Origin: Chlorops oryzae
Lineage: Eukaryota; Arthropoda; Insecta; Diptera; Chloropidae
DNA: 64,000 bases
Direction of reading: 5' to 3'
Assembly (NCBI GenBank): GCA_020466095.1
Contig: CM035807.1
Coordinates: 51,984,752-52,048,751, forward strand
Shown here: positions 35,100 through 47,720 of the stretch, in pieces
Layout: each line of letters opens with the position of its first letter
Numbering within the stretch: the first letter of the stretch is position 1
Notes under the pieces: model-generated
What the model saw: the letters and a program-made list of their open reading frames with translations, nothing else
Database searches by the model: none
What the model was told of the DNA's origin: nothing
Translations under genes and position numbers: made by a program

Positions 35100-35545
35100 C
35101 ATAATTCCAGAAAGGTGCATCAAACACTGCTTGTGCCTTTGCTACTCGATCAGCTAAAAAAAATTTCCATTTGCTAGGATATGAGCGTAACCAAGCTTAA
35201 GCATTTAGCGAGTCTGTCCAACCGTAGACCTGCCGCACAGCCAATCCTAGTGCCTTCAGCGTATGATTTGCCAACTCTGCTGCCACTGTGGAGGCGCAAA
35301 ACTCCATCCTGACTAAAGTTACCGTGCGAAGCGGAGCTACTTTCGTTTAAGAGTTGACCAGTTTAACAGTGATTAACAGTGATAACGGCCGGCGGTTATT
35401 GAGCCGTCTATCCCTGTTCCAAGCCACCTGGGAATTTTTAGTTTTACGAGGGACTTCAAATCGTTTCTTTGGTCCAACCAGTATGTAGCAAGCTCTTCGG
35501 GTACGAGGTCATCCCAACCAATGCGTAATTGCCAGACTTGTTGAA
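35100..35545 (-). pseudogene. BEL/Pao I: RNase H-like region
   Basis: Minus-strand reading gives KVAPLRTVTLVRMEFCAS, AAELANHTLKALGL and VYGWTDSLNA.AWL, then a linker VWQLRIGWDDLVPEELA. These match the Pao-type RNase H domain and its upstream linker. Stops are present. Confidence 0.7.
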
Positions 35546-35576
35546 AAAGATTTTAAGTGATGAGTGTAATAGCAGC

Positions 35577-36390
35577 TTACTTCCCTGTAGGGTTAAACAA
35601 ACGACAGGAATCAGATAAAAGCGTTATTTTCGTAAAGTTTGGTAGCGGTTGGCCGAAATTTACGTGGAAATACAATTCGTCAGTAGAAGAGTTCCACATT
35701 AAGCCCAAATTTCTTACAGTTTCTTCTTGCGCCAGTAAATAATCGTTCTGCTCTCCCAATTTTTCTTTAGGAGTATTTTCAAGTGTTTTTGCCGAATTTG
35801 ATGCCCATTTTCCCAGCTCGAAGCATCCTTGTTTCAACGTTAGAGAATTGTTAGTACGAAGAGCGTTTAAGCTTTGCTCGGTGGCAGACCCGGTAAGCAA
35901 GTCGTCCATATAAAAATCATTGAAAATTGCGTTCGCTGCACGAGCATCGGCATCACCCCTGGTAGTTTTCTGCAGCGACCTTAGAGCTTGGTGGGCGCTT
36001 GAAGCCACTCCGTAAGTCACACGCAACATGCAAAAATCTTGGAGAGGGTTGCCAGGCGATTTCCGCCATACAGTTCGCTAATAGTCCGTATGCGGTTCGC
36101 ATACCTTGATCTGACGAAACATGGCTGCGATATCCGCAATCAAGGCATAGCGATGCGATTGAATCGAGCTAAAATCGAAGCAAGATCCTGTTACAAAGTA
36201 GGACCAACCATCAGATCGTTGTTTAATGAACGACCGTTGGATGTTTTTTGTGAAGCGTTCAACACTACGCGTGCCTTTGTCGTCGTGCTGGTGGCCTTAA
36301 TAACACAATGGTGCGGCATGTAATATGCATATGCATGTGGCCTTGGTCTAACATCTCTTCCAAAAATGCGTTGTACTGAGCGCGGAGGTC
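35577..36390 (-). pseudogene. BEL/Pao I: reverse transcriptase
   Basis: The RT palm is visible as MLRVTYGVASSAHQALRS and FNDFYMDDLLTGSATE (catalytic YMDD), followed by LGLMWNSSTDELYF. Upstream parts (36400-36030) are read in shifted frames (LDQGHMHMHI, ALIADIAAMF-like segment) and have stops. Confidence 0.78.
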
Positions 36391-37282
36391 TTAATTTTTG
36401 CTGAGCGGTTTTTCCATGCGCAGCCAAGCGTTTACGGCGATTTCTCTTGACACTCCTAATTCAAAGTTTGACTTAAATGGAAGCTTCACGACGAAGCGTC
36501 CATCTGCGTCTCTCCGGTGGGTCGCTTCAAATTGCTGCTCACAAAGAGATTCTTCTAGCGTATTAAAATCCTTCTCTGGAAATTTGTCCCAATTCCAGGC
36601 TTGCTTGACAGGCGATGGAGTTTCCTTCTGATCTGGCTGATCTATGCCGTGCAAAAGCGTATGATGGCGTTGGGAACAGGTTCTGCATGTTGATGTGCCC
36701 TTACAACCCTTTATATGATGTATCGTGCTTAGGCAATTGAAGCACGCGTTTTTACGCCGAATAACCTCAAAACGTTGCTGTGGCGATAAGCGCAGAAACT
36801 CCAAACAGCTATTTAGGTTATGCTACCCAGAACAGTTTAGACAGTTAAGCGGTGTTTGCGGTTTCTGAGACGTATTGCAGTTTGAGATAGTAGGTTTCTG
36901 GTTTGTCGCCTTTTTGTCAACAGATGCGGAGCTTCGCCCAAAATTCAAAACTTCCAAAGAGCGACAGTGCGCTTCTAAAAATTCTTGAAATTGTTCCAGA
37001 GTAGGCCTGACGTCATCGTTGAGCGACAATTCCCACTGCCGGCGCGTTTCGTAGTTTAATTTATGTGCTATTGTGTGCACCAACCAATCATCCCAATATT
37101 CCGTCAGCAGAAGCATCACATGAAGCGCTCGAACATTTTGCATAATCGGATCCAAAACACCTGGCTAGCTTCTTGTATGCTAACCGTTTGATATCGGCGA
37201 ATAGCATTGCGAGCTGAGTCTCTTGCTTTTGCGATCGACATTGCTTAACCTTGAATGCAACCGGGCTTACCGAAAGCAGCAT
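36391..37282 (-). pseudogene. BEL/Pao I: Gag joined to RT start
   Basis: Gag fragments (37282-37088; 37155-36823 with LNYETRRQWELSL and LEQFQEFLEAHCRSLE) lead to zinc fingers CFNCLSTIHHIKGC and CRTCSQRHHTLLH. In the same frame, without the protease, come the RT N-terminal segments EESLCEQQFEATHRRDADGR and FVVKLPF. The junction near 36640-36600 therefore represents an in-frame deletion of roughly the whole protease. Confidence 0.75.
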
Positions 37283-37510
37283 GCAAAATAACGGAAAAAA
37301 CCTACACGTGATTTACAAAAAAGCCGCTTCCTTTTCGTGTTAAATAGAACAGAAAGTTATGCTTTCTTTGTTTCCGTACCACTGCTTTGCGTAATCACAA
37401 ATTTAATCCGCGAAACTTGTAATTAGACTAGCAACAGCTTAATTTAAATTAGCGATTTATTCAAGCTTAATGCGAATTGCAACAATTATACTGCATTATT
37501 GCAATTAACT

Positions 37511-37528
37511 ATGCGGCTCGAAGGACCA
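37511..37528 (-). other. BEL/Pao I primer-binding site
   Basis: Minus strand TGGTCCTTCGAGCCGCAT, five bases after the LTR end; of the type common in insect BEL elements. Confidence 0.65.
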
Positions 37529-37533
37529 GTTTA

Positions 37534-37756
37534 TGTTGACTCTGTTTAGTTAAGTCTTTGCGTATTAGAAAATCAAGACATTGTTTAGTCATTGACAGTC
37601 CGTTTATTACTAAAAAGCTAATCGACATATAGAATAATAGGAATAAGGAATACTCTTTACATAACAGTCAAGGAAGTGCAAACAAGATAGCTATATGCTG
37701 CCCTAATATAAGAAAGAAATGGTTATTTCACTAGGTTTGCACGAGCGGCTCCAACA
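37534..37756 (-). repeat. 5' LTR of BEL/Pao I (candidate)
   Basis: TGTTGACTC...CTCCAACA, bounded on one side by the primer-binding site and on the other by the interrupted RNase H frame of pol H. No second copy was found, so the 223-bp length is inferred. Confidence 0.6.
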
Positions 37757-39310
37757 CCTTTTATTTATTCAATTTCAAAATCGAATTCTTCAAGGTCAAG
37801 CCTAATTCTAGTTCACTTAGAGGAAGAATGTTTTATGGCAAAAAGGTATGTTAGGGGCATATGAACGCTTTTAATTAGGAATTTAGTACCCTTGATATGG
37901 CTTGAAATAATTTTTTTCCCAGTGAATGGGTGTGAGTTCTTGTTTGATGACCGATATATTTGATTCACTTTGTGTAAAGTTTTTTGATGTTAAAGCTATT
38001 GGTAATTGTATGCCATTATGTGCTTGGATTTATACTGCGCCACAAGCTATTTTGCTTGTATCTGTGGTTATGCAGAATGGTTTTTCGGAATATGGATATT
38101 TAAGGATTTTTGGTGATAAGAAAGATTTTTTAAGATATATAAAATCTTTTGCGCATTCAGAAGTCCAAACAATTTTGGATTTCCTTCTTGTAAGTTTTGT
38201 TAAATGTGAAGGCATGCTCTGAGCAATTCGGTATGAATCTTCTGTAATAATAGACGAAAGCAATTTACCGTTTCCATTCGTCCGCGTTTAGAGGTTTAGT
38301 GTATGAAAGTAGTTTTTCAAATCTTGAGTTGTCTGGCAAAATGGCTTGATACATAAATGTCCTAAAAATTGTACTTGGGAATCGAAGAATTTACATTTGT
38401 CAGGATGAAATTTGAGGTTAGTTTGTCTGCATATGTCAAATACTGATTTTAAATTTGTGAGCTTATGATTTTCTACGCATCCTAATACTATGAGATCGTC
38501 CATATAAATGAATATTCTACCTGGACCTAATCCTAAAAATGCTATGTTCATCGTGCGTCGAAAACAATTTGGGGCTGTTTTTAAAACAAATGGTAAGTTT
38601 TTGAATCTGAATGACCTTTTTTCTGTAGAAAAGGTCGTTATGTTTCATGAAGCTTCGTCGAGTTCTATTTGGTGAATTCCCGACATGAGATCTAAATATA
38701 AAAAAAAAAAAACTTTGCTCGTTCTTATTGATCAAGAATATCCTCTATTCTTGGAAGTGGGTATTTATCGCCAGCTAGTTTTTTATTTACTTGTCTGTTG
38801 TCGATTACGAGTCTCAATTTTTTTTATTTGAATTTTGTAAAGATTTTTTTGGTACTTAAAGTATGGGGCTATTGTATTCAGATACTGAAGGTTCTACTAT
38901 GTCATTTAAAATTAACTTGTCTATATGTTTTTCAATTTCTGGTTCATGAGTATGTGGTAACCTATAGTTTTTTATGTAAACTTGTGTTTTTAACTGTAGT
39001 GTATGTTTGTAGAAATTATTAAAAGTACAAGGGTCCATTTCTAAAGCAAATACGTCTGTATTCTTGGAGCATAGATTGGTAAGCTTTTTCCTGTATAAAA
39101 GAGGGCAGTTTTGGTTAATTTTATTTAAAATTTCTGCTTTTCGTTCTGTTGTTTAGTAGTTTTCGTTATATTGATAATTTTATAATCGGTCAATGATTCT
39201 GTTTTAATGTCTTTTGCCTGAAGAAAAATGTGTTTGTTTGTAATGTTTATTATATTAACCAGGGATCGAAAATAATAATTATTACATTCATTTTTTACCG
39301 AAAAAATCAT
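37757..39310 (-). pseudogene. gypsy-type pol H: protease end, RT and RNase H
   Basis: Minus-strand pieces in order: a region near 39310-39125; RT start HTHEPEIEKHIDKLIL and SEYNSPIL (39038-38856); RT palm FIYMDDLIVLGCVENHK and LKFHPDKCKFFDSQVQFLGH (38520-38300); RNase H start FCITTDTSKIACGAV (38070-38030); and EEFDFEIE at the broken end (37790). Each piece is separated by frameshifts or stops. Similar in type to insect gypsy/17.6-like elements. Confidence 0.78.
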
Positions 39311-39697
39311 TTGGAATTATTTGTTCTACGGAAACTTGAGATACACCACTTATGAAATACTTACAAAAAAAAAAACCTTAATTTGCAATTTTGGTTTAAA
39401 AATTAATGTTTAGAACTGCGTTTGGTGTTTGATTCGGTTTAGACCTGAATAAGACTTGCAGTCTGCGTTGTACAAATTTCTGATATATCAAGAAATTCCG
39501 CTTGCAATGACTTTACAGTTGTTGATTGTGAAAGCTACTAAAAATTCTTTATTAAATTGATTTCTTATATACTAATAATTTGTTTATCAATACAAAATTG
39601 GTTTAAAATAAAAGTGCCAGATCACAAGAATTTGGAAATTAAATATATGAAAATTGACAAAATTAAATTAAAGAAAGCATTTAAACAACTTCATCAG
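39311..39697. other. AT-rich flank, probably eroded 5' part of pol H
   Basis: No motif is clear. A minus-strand reading contains short gag/pol-like fragments but nothing assignable. Confidence 0.35.
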
Positions 39698-39715
39698 TTT
39701 TTTTTTTTTTTTTTT
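39698..39715 (-). other. Poly(A) tail of Jockey-like copy E
   Basis: Eighteen consecutive T on the plus strand, at the 3' side of the minus-strand element, about 400 bp after the ORF2 stop. Confidence 0.75.
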
Positions 39716-40123
39716 AAACATTGTATATTATTTATTGGATCACTCCTTTAGGATAGGAGTCTTTCAATAATTTTTTAAATCTTACACCTAATTTAACACA
39801 ATTACATATCACAGAGCATATTCCGACTTATAGAAACGTTTATGAATGTAATTTTTTGGTAATTACCGGCCTCGGCTTAAGAAGACTGGGCTTTTATGAT
39901 GTGTGTGTAGGATCACATGTAATTGAGTCGGTGTTGGAGAGCATAAGAAGCTCGATGAAACGGTAAAGCATAGGATTGCAAACAGGAATTGCTGATGTGT
40001 GAAGAAACACATGTAGTATTGACGGTGTTGTTTGCGGAAACGACGATTTTAAGAAGCTAGGGTGTGCGTGGATTGCAAGGGTGCATGGAGTGCACCCACC
40101 GAGATGACGATCAGCTAGGAAAG

Positions 40124-42810
40124 CTATGTTGGAATGTGCATGGATTGCACCTGTTGTAGAGTATGACTTCGGGCCGCTGGCCGATCATTTCTTTTGAGCC
40201 TCGAATGGTGAGTTGGATTTGATAGTCTACGCGCGAGTGGGTTCACGTGTGCTTGCAGTTTACAAAAATACTTTTTTTTGACTTTGGCGAACTCCATTTT
40301 AACCAGTTCTACGTTGAGCTCTCTATGGATGCGTTCATTTGTAATAAACCAAGGAGTTCCTGTAATAGTTCTTAGGATTTTGGATTGTGCTCTCTGCAGA
40401 ATGTCAATATTTGAAACGCTTGCATATCCATACAATTGCAGACCATACGTCCATATTGGCTTTATAACTTGCTTGTACAGAAGGACTTTGAAATCTAATT
40501 TTAGGTGAGAGCGGTTATTTATTAGCCAGTGCAAGCTCTTGGCTTTTAGTTTAATTTGCGTTCTCTTGGCCTCGATATGCTTGCGCCATGTCAATCTCTT
40601 GTCTAAGTGAATTCCGAGGTAGGTAACTTCTTCACATTGAGGGATGCGTATGTTGTTCAGAAAAATATCCGGAGAAGCTTTTCTGTTGAGCGTGAAAGTT
40701 ATATGCCGACATTTAAGCTCATTTATGTGAACTCGCCATTTAATTAGCCAGTCTTGGATTTCGTTGAGGTGGTTTTGGAGCTTAGAAGTTGCCGCAATTA
40801 TATCCTTGTGATGACTTAGTATCGCTGTGTCGTCAGCAAATGTCGAAATCGATACTCGATCGCTGTTTGGAATATCTGCTGTATACAAAAGATAAAGAAA
40901 AGGCCCAACAACACCCCCTTGAGGGACTCCTGCATTAATTTCAAAAGTTTTTGTTGTGAACGAATTATGTTTTACTTGGAACGTTCTATGTTCTAGGTAT
41001 GACTCAAATATCGCGTGGACATTTACAGGGAGTAAGCTTCTGATTTTATATAACAATCCTTCATGCCAAACTTTATCGAAAGCTTGCTGGATGTCTAGGA
41101 ATACTGCTGAGCAGTATTCGCGATGTTCATATGCAAGTCGAATTTCATTCGTAATACGATTAACTTGCTCAATAGTGCCGTGATGTTTTCTGAATCCAAA
41201 TTGGTGGGAGGGAACAATATGCTGTTCTTGAAGAAATGGTGTTAATTTGGATAGCAATATTTTTTCGAATAACTTTGAGAGGCAAGGGAGGAGGCTAATT
41301 GGTCTATAAGAGGAAGCTTGGGTAGGATCTTTTCCTGGCTTAGACACCATTTTAATTACCGACCGTTTCCAATCTTTTGGAAAGTATCCATGCTTTATAA
41401 TAGAATTAAATAGGACTGTTAAAAATAATACTGCAACGGAAGGTAGCTGTTTTAACATTTTTGAAGTAATTAGATCATGCCCTGGGGCTTTTTTACAGAC
41501 CATTTAATTTTTTATGGAATTATTAACTTCACTTGGTCTAATGATTATGTGAATTCTGTGGGCGTTTTCAGTTTGAATTGGGAGATTGATTTGAGTAGTG
41601 ATCGGATTTGGTTGAAAAATCTTACTGAGGTGCAATGCAAAGACCGTTGCTTTATCTTTATCGGAGCGTGCCCAACGACTATTCGGTCTACGGATAGGTG
41701 ACTCACTATATACTGGAGTTTTAAAACCGCGGCTCGCTAGCCACAAGGACTCTCGATTTACGCCTCTGGGCGTAAGGTTCTGGATAAAATTACGTTTTTC
41801 AGTTTCCTTATCCCTAGCTAGAGCAAGTCTAAGTTTTTTTTCAGCCTCTTTTAGTCTGTCTTTGGCAATTGGCGAGCGGAATCGTTGCCATTCGCGCCTG
41901 AATCTTCGTTTTTCGGCAACGAGATTTTCGATTTCTATATTGGTCAGTGTTTTCCTAATTCTTTTTTTTAAATATGGGGTAGAATTTTTTGCTGCTGATT
42001 CTAGTATGGAATTGAAAACAATTACGGCATCATCAATATGCTCATTGCATGCGATTTTGTAATTTGTATGAATGTGGGAACTTATATAATTTTTGTACTT
42101 TAGCCAGTTAGTCCTTGGATTTGTTAAGCTGAGAGGACCTTCAACTTCTTTTGGAAACTTATGTAAGAGAAACATAACAGGCGAATGATCGGAGGTCAGG
42201 TCAGTTGTCGCTTTTGCTGAAATAAGTTCTCTTGCAACACCCTTAGTGATTCCGAAATCTAAGAGGTCAGGAATTTTTTGAAGATCTGTTGGCCAGTAAG
42301 TTGGCTGCCTCGGCGATACAAAGTCAAGAGAATTATTTTTATTAATAATTGCCTTGTATTGTTGTTGACCCTTAGGATTGCATGTTCTGGAGCCCCAGAA
42401 AGTATGCTTTGCATTATAGTCTCCTGCTGCTAGAAATTTTTCACCCAATGTCTCAAAGTAGTCCACGAACATTTTTTCCGTTACATTAAATCGAGGTGGG
42501 CAATAAATAGCCGATAAAACGAGATTCTTACCTCTCATTATTACCCAAACTGTTGATGCCTGAATGAAATCATAACTATATGAAACTAAAGGAAAATGCT
42601 GGATTCTTCGACGAATAAGTATACCAGTGCCTCCATGCGCCTTGCCGTCTGGGTGGTTTATTTGATAGAAAATATAACCAGGGATTGAGAAGAAATTCTT
42701 ATTTGTTAAATGAGTTTCAGAGAGAAGCATTACGTCAACTTCTTCATGATTTAAAAATTTTTGAATTTCCAGTTTATGCTTGGTTAGCCCGTTCGAATTC
42801 CACGCACAAA
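40124..42810 (-). pseudogene. Jockey-like copy E: ORF2 (endonuclease and RT)
   Basis: Endonuclease: ISVLKICAWNSNGLTKHK, VMLLSETHLTNKNF, FLAAGDYNAKHTFWGS and DLTSDHSPVMF. RT: KKAPGHDLI, KMVSKPGKDPTQASSYRPIS, AVFLDIQQAFDKVWHEG, AGVPQGGVVGPFLYLLYTA and STFADDTAILSHHK; then a C-terminal region typical of Jockey (no RNase H). A single TAA at 41504-41506 interrupts one otherwise continuous frame between endonuclease and RT. The open frame extends upstream to 42997, but that part is the ORF1 end read in another frame. Confidence 0.9.
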
Positions 42811-43944
42811 TTTTTAAGACGCTGATATTTTTGCTAAAAGTGCTGTCATTAATTGTGTTTGCATTTGCACAATTCTGTCTAGTGAGCTTTGCATTGTATG
42901 CATAAATTGGGACATACTTTGAGTTAGAGTATATCAAGACTACTATTGTTGTTAGTAGGAGGACTAACAGAGGGCGAAGGTTTAAGTACATTTGCATAAG
43001 AAACTCCTGGAGTAACAGGATTCAAATTAAGGTTGTGAGAGGATAATGGTACCGAAGCAGTAATATTTTTTGTAGGATCACGAGCTGATTCTTTTTTAAT
43101 ATTGATTCGTTTTTTCAGATCTTGATAAACTAGACATCCTCTGTAATTCGCAGAATGGTTTCCTTCACAGTTACTGCATTTTAGTAATTTGCGATCATCA
43201 ATTGTTTTTTTATTACAGACTGAGATATGATGAAGCTCGCCACATATTACACACACGGTGCGCAATGTGCAATAAGATTTTGTATGTCCAAACTCTTGAC
43301 AATTGGTACATTGAATAGGACCATTTCTTTTATGTGGCTCTTCGACCGATATTTCGCGATGCAATAAGTATTGTAAATTATATATAGGATGGACTTCATT
43401 CTTTTTAAGCTTTAAGTTGTCAGGCAACAGATCAACTTTGAACATAGGCTGTGGAACTTTTGATTTATTAAATATATTTATAACCGATTTAGCGTGGAAG
43501 CCTTTTTCTCCCAGCGCATCTTTTATTTCATTTATGTCGACGTCTGCTTCAATACCTTTGATCACCACTGTGATACCTTTGCTACTCTTTAGCTGATAGG
43601 TATAAAAATTTTTATTAGTAGATTCAAACTCTTTTACAACCCTGCGGAAATTGTCCTCGGTGTTGGCTTGGATTTTTGTTTCGTGAATGTTACCCTTTGT
43701 TAAGGGAACAACATGAAAGTTGTTATTTCCTAACAAACTAGCCAATTTGGCAACAAGTGCACTAGAGCTCCGCTCGCGCAAATAGATTGGAGGCGATTTA
43801 AGTTTTTTCTCTGGCTGTATTTCGGAATTTTCGCTCACATTTTCAGCTAGAGCGGCGAAACGATTGCCCGTTAAGGCTTTTTGGAAAGAAGGAGTTTCCG
43901 TTTTGTTGAGCTTGGCCCTAGTGTCATTTTTTCCGGCAGGGCTT
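42811..43944 (-). pseudogene. Jockey-like copy E: ORF1, 3' part
   Basis: From the insertion point (SPAGKNDTRAKLN) through TGNRFAALAENVSENSE, YLRERSSSALVAKLA and the PRE_C2HC region to three knuckles (CTNCQEFGHTKSYC, CVICGELHHISVC, CSNCEGNHSANYRGC). Compared with copy C, ten bases are missing near 42940, which shifts the frame and ends ORF1 early (42924). The 5' part of the gene is at 50849-51295. Confidence 0.87.
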
Positions 43945-44477
43945 TGTTGTGATTATTAGGGGAATGTATCAGTCTGGCTCCTCCAGACTACTACATAGAC
44001 CTAAATATCCTTTATAAATAAAAACCAGGACACAGAGAATTCATTTAAGTCCTTTTATTAATTTTCTTGTTATTATAATTACAAAGTTTGGATCCTTTGA
44101 ATACTGAATCAAGAGTCCCTTTGTCGATGTTGATTCTTCCCTTTTATAAGTAGAAAGTGCTTAGGCTGCTCTTTCTCGCCAAATCTGGAACACTTCCGCA
44201 AATGACGAACTGCTGCTGTGCAATCGCCTATTGCCCAATTTCGCTTTTCTCCATAACTTCGTATAATAGCTGGTGCTGACGTAGTCGTTGCTCTCATTAC
44301 CGCTGACCTACTTCTGCGTTCCAGTTCTGCTTTGGTGACGATATTGTGTCATTGTCTCCGATCGTTGCATTTCTTTTGTTTGCTTCTGTCCGTTATTCGC
44401 TGTTCTTGCGAAAACGATTGGCTGCTCGATTCACGATAGGTCGTACAGTGAGTACACGAATGTTGTAACTCACAACA
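43945..44477 (-). repeat. 3' LTR of element G, 533 bp
   Basis: TGTTGTGATT...CTCACAACA. Lacks about 112 bp that the other LTR has after GGATCC (44097 here), and six bases in the CAGTTCTAGTTCTGC region. Confidence 0.92.
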
Positions 44478-44491
44478 TCCCTCCTCCTTTT
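44478..44491 (-). other. Polypurine tract of element G
   Basis: Minus strand AAAAGGAGGAGGGA abutting the 3' LTR. Confidence 0.8.
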
Positions 44492-46550
44492 GAAGAAGTC
44501 GCGTTTATCGTGACGGCAATTAGTCCTCAGGGTAGTAAGGTGTTGTTTTCGTGCCCTCAAGTCAATATATCTTGATTATGCCTTGGTGTTGTTTTGTTCC
44601 CCTTTTTCTTTGTGTGTTTGTGTACTCCTCTCGAATGCATACGCTATTATGATTTATTGACTTAATGTCGAGTAGGTTCTGTTGATTTTTCGTTGATACT
44701 TTTCCAAAAAACCGCTGGTGCAGCAATTCTGATTCGGCCTTGAAAATTGTAAATAAATGCAGCTGGGTAAAATTTGTTTTGTTGTTATTCCCAAAACACG
44801 CTGATGATGCAATTATGATTCGACCTTGACAATGGCCATGTGTCCATATCTGATGTATGCTCGTAGATTGTAGTTTTTTGTCGACCAGTAGCTCGTGAGT
44901 CTATATTGACTGCCAACTCTCCCCTCTTAACGGAGTCGCGAGCATCGTGACTGTGAAACGGTTCTGTCAAAGTCTTTGCTGTTGTACTACGAGACATTGG
45001 GACGGCTGTCTTTTATACTGATTTACTCTGTTCTTCGGTGCCGGAAGTTGTTGCTGGGCAATTTAGACGGTTGCCTCATGATGTTCTTTAGTTGTTATGT
45101 TGATGAGCCATGTTGATGTACCAGAGCGGATGCCGATGTTTACTTAAAAATATTAGTCATTCTTATTTGTAGACTACCATTCTTTGCTTGCTAATTAACT
45201 GACTTAAAACCAAACATAGTTTCTTTATACAAAATTGTAGATCACCATTCTTTTCTTAAAACCAAAATAAATTATTACAAATTATTACAAAATTTTCGAA
45301 TAACATTCTTTGCTTAAAACCGAAATTAATTATTACAATTAATTATAAAAATTTTTCGAATTAACATTATTGTTTTGAATATTTATTATTTTTTCAATTC
45401 TAATATATCTCGTAATATATTTGTTTTTCTCACATTTTATATAACCATACGCAAATATTACAACTATTAAATTATTATTTTTTAGAATAACAAATATTAC
45501 AATTTCTCAAAGTTTAGCGCGGATTTTTTAATTATTATTTTTTGTTTGTTTAAAGTATGTTTTCAATTTCCATTTTTTGTTTTTTTTATCTCTCTTCTTC
45601 TCATCAATTTGTTCAATTTTCGAATTTCGGTTTTATTTTTACGTTTGTTATTTTCAATTCAAAAAACAATTTTATTTAATGTGTTTAATGTTAATAATGT
45701 AATGTTTTTTTTTTTGTGTTGTTTTCAATGTATGTTTTCAATTTTAATTTTTTAATTTTTTTTTTTTTTTTTTAATTTATGCTTTTGACTTTTCAATCTC
45801 TTTGTAGGTACTTTTTTTTTATTTATTTATTTTTTTTTTTTACTCTTTATTTTTATACAAATTTAGTTCTGATCCATTAATTTTTTTAAATTTAGTTTAG
45901 GGTATCTTTTTAACTATTATTTTCTCCATTTCTTTCTTTTTATTTATTAAAAAAAAAATTTTTTTTTTTCTTTCTAAAATGGTTTACAGTGTTTTGAATA
46001 TGCCAAAAATACCAATTTTTTCAAGGTATTGTCTTCTATGTACTTTTTCTTGAATATATACAGATATTTAGTAAATCTCTGTACATATATACTTTTTAAT
46101 ACTTACCAATTTTTTCCTGTTTTTGTTGCTATTCTTCCCTCTCGTTCTTCTGGTCGGGCCAGTTTTATTTCCACCAAACACATCTTGTGCCTAAGCTTGT
46201 CTAAAAAAAAATATTTAAAAAAACACAAATTACGGTTCTCGAGTCCCTACTGCATTCTCAGTTTTTTTTATATTTTTTTTTTTCTGCTTAATAATGCTTT
46301 TGATTTCGAAGATTTTAGTTCAATTGAAATGTATACCGGGGCTTGTTCAAAATCTTCGTGACTGTAAGACTGCAAATTAGTTTTCGAGATATCTGGCTTT
46401 TATAAGTTTCGATAGGGCATTCTTATTTATATATCGCCTTAAGCTATGTTAAAAAGAAATTCCTAGTCATAATTAAGTTTAAAAACAGTAGGACCTCATT
46501 AACGTGTAAAAATCTTGTTTTTGGTATGATTTTTTACATTAAAGAACTCT
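44492..46550. other. Long 3' untranslated part of element G
   Basis: Very T-rich (plus strand) from about 45360 to 46000, with no coding signal. Two segments are duplicated: AAGTCGCGTTTATCGTGAC at 44496 and GAGTCGCGAGCATCGTGAC at 44934; also GCAATTCTGATTCGGCCTTGA at 44721 and GCAATTATGATTCGACCTTGA at 44808. Confidence 0.6.
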
Positions 46551-47720
46551 TTACGGTACTTTAAAATTGTACGAAAATGTTTTGTTTAACGGATTCGATT
46601 TTGAAGTTGAAATTTCGCTATCGCTCCTATTTGATTTTATGTTGCGGTTCACGCCATCCCATTTAAAAATATATTGTATGAGAGCAAATGTTTTTAAAAA
46701 ACTCGTATAGACTGCTTTCCTTGTATCAAAGAATTTTTTTAATACTTCTATAATTATAATTGGGTTATTTAAAATAACTGACATGTCACTGAAATCTAAT
46801 TTTTTAGTTAAATTTATCGTCTCATGATTTTTTACTATTTCTTTATTTTCCTGCGAGGTAAAAGCTGGTACCTTTATTGCGGAATTGTGTAGCCTACTCA
46901 GTGGGTTGTCTTTGAAAATTTCCTTTGAATTATCTTCTTTAACTGACACATCATCTTTCATTTTCATTAAACTACCATAACGATTTCTATCGACTTCCTC
47001 GTCGAGTTTATAATCTTCTTTACTACCTGACTATCTATTTACTTCAACCTCACTGCTGTTAAAAATAGGTACAACTCCTTTTCCGCCAATATTCTTAGGC
47101 GATTCGCCTATCAAATCTGGCATAATTCCCTCTTTATGTTCTCCTTTATCTCGTAACAATTTTTTGGCACAAGTTGCTACTACTCTTGCTTCAATAGCTT
47201 GGACCGTGACTGTCTCTGCACTACAAATCCCATCGCTAAAATTGGAAACCAGAATTGGTAGTGATGCAACTTGTCTATTATTGTTGTAGAAAGATATATC
47301 TTTACTGATATTTTTTATTATTGACTGCTCTCCTTTTGCCTCTTTTCTGATTTCTGGTATTGTAACACTAACTTATCTTCTCTAATATCTTCTTGAGATT
47401 CGTTTTCTAATACTGAATCTTCACTTTCGATAAAATGCACAACGATTTTGTCATTAGAACGGACCTTCTTTTTCCCGAGACTATTATTATTAAAAAAAAT
47501 TTTTCATTTTTTCTTACTATATTGCTTGTCTTTCTGCAAATATCTTGTTCATTTAACTCATCGAGGAACATTTCATTCATATCTAATTTCTTTAAATATG
47601 TTGGTTTCTCTTTATATTTTCCTTCTTTTTCGTTAATTCTTTCTTAAATTTTCCTTATTATGAACTAGGTATGGCCTTTGAACTTTGAACTTTACTGTGG
47701 CATTCCGGTCTACTGGCCTT
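46551..47720 (-). pseudogene. Element G: eroded coding sequence after gag
   Basis: Broken minus-strand frames include LPILVSNFSDGICSAETVTV and AIEARVVATCAKKLL (about 47260-47130) and a final 138-codon open frame (46967-46551). The sequence reads as former protein-coding DNA, perhaps the start of pol, but no DTGA, YXDD or integrase motif is visible. Confidence 0.5.

Larger units (their letters stand above)
34341..37756 (-). mobile_element. BEL/Pao element I, internally deleted
   Basis: Minus orientation: LTR (37756-37534), primer-binding site, gag, in-frame junction to RT, RNase H-like part, integrase tail. The protease, part of RT and most of the integrase are missing, and no 3' LTR was found. 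It interrupts gypsy-type pol H, whose RNase H ends (EFDFEIE) at 37757 and resumes near 34340. Confidence 0.75.

Noticed and set aside
42924..42997. ORF2 start of Jockey-like copy E at 42997 with a hydrophobic leader
   Set aside because: The hydrophobic segment is the end of ORF1 read in another frame after a 10-base deletion; it is not a signal peptide.
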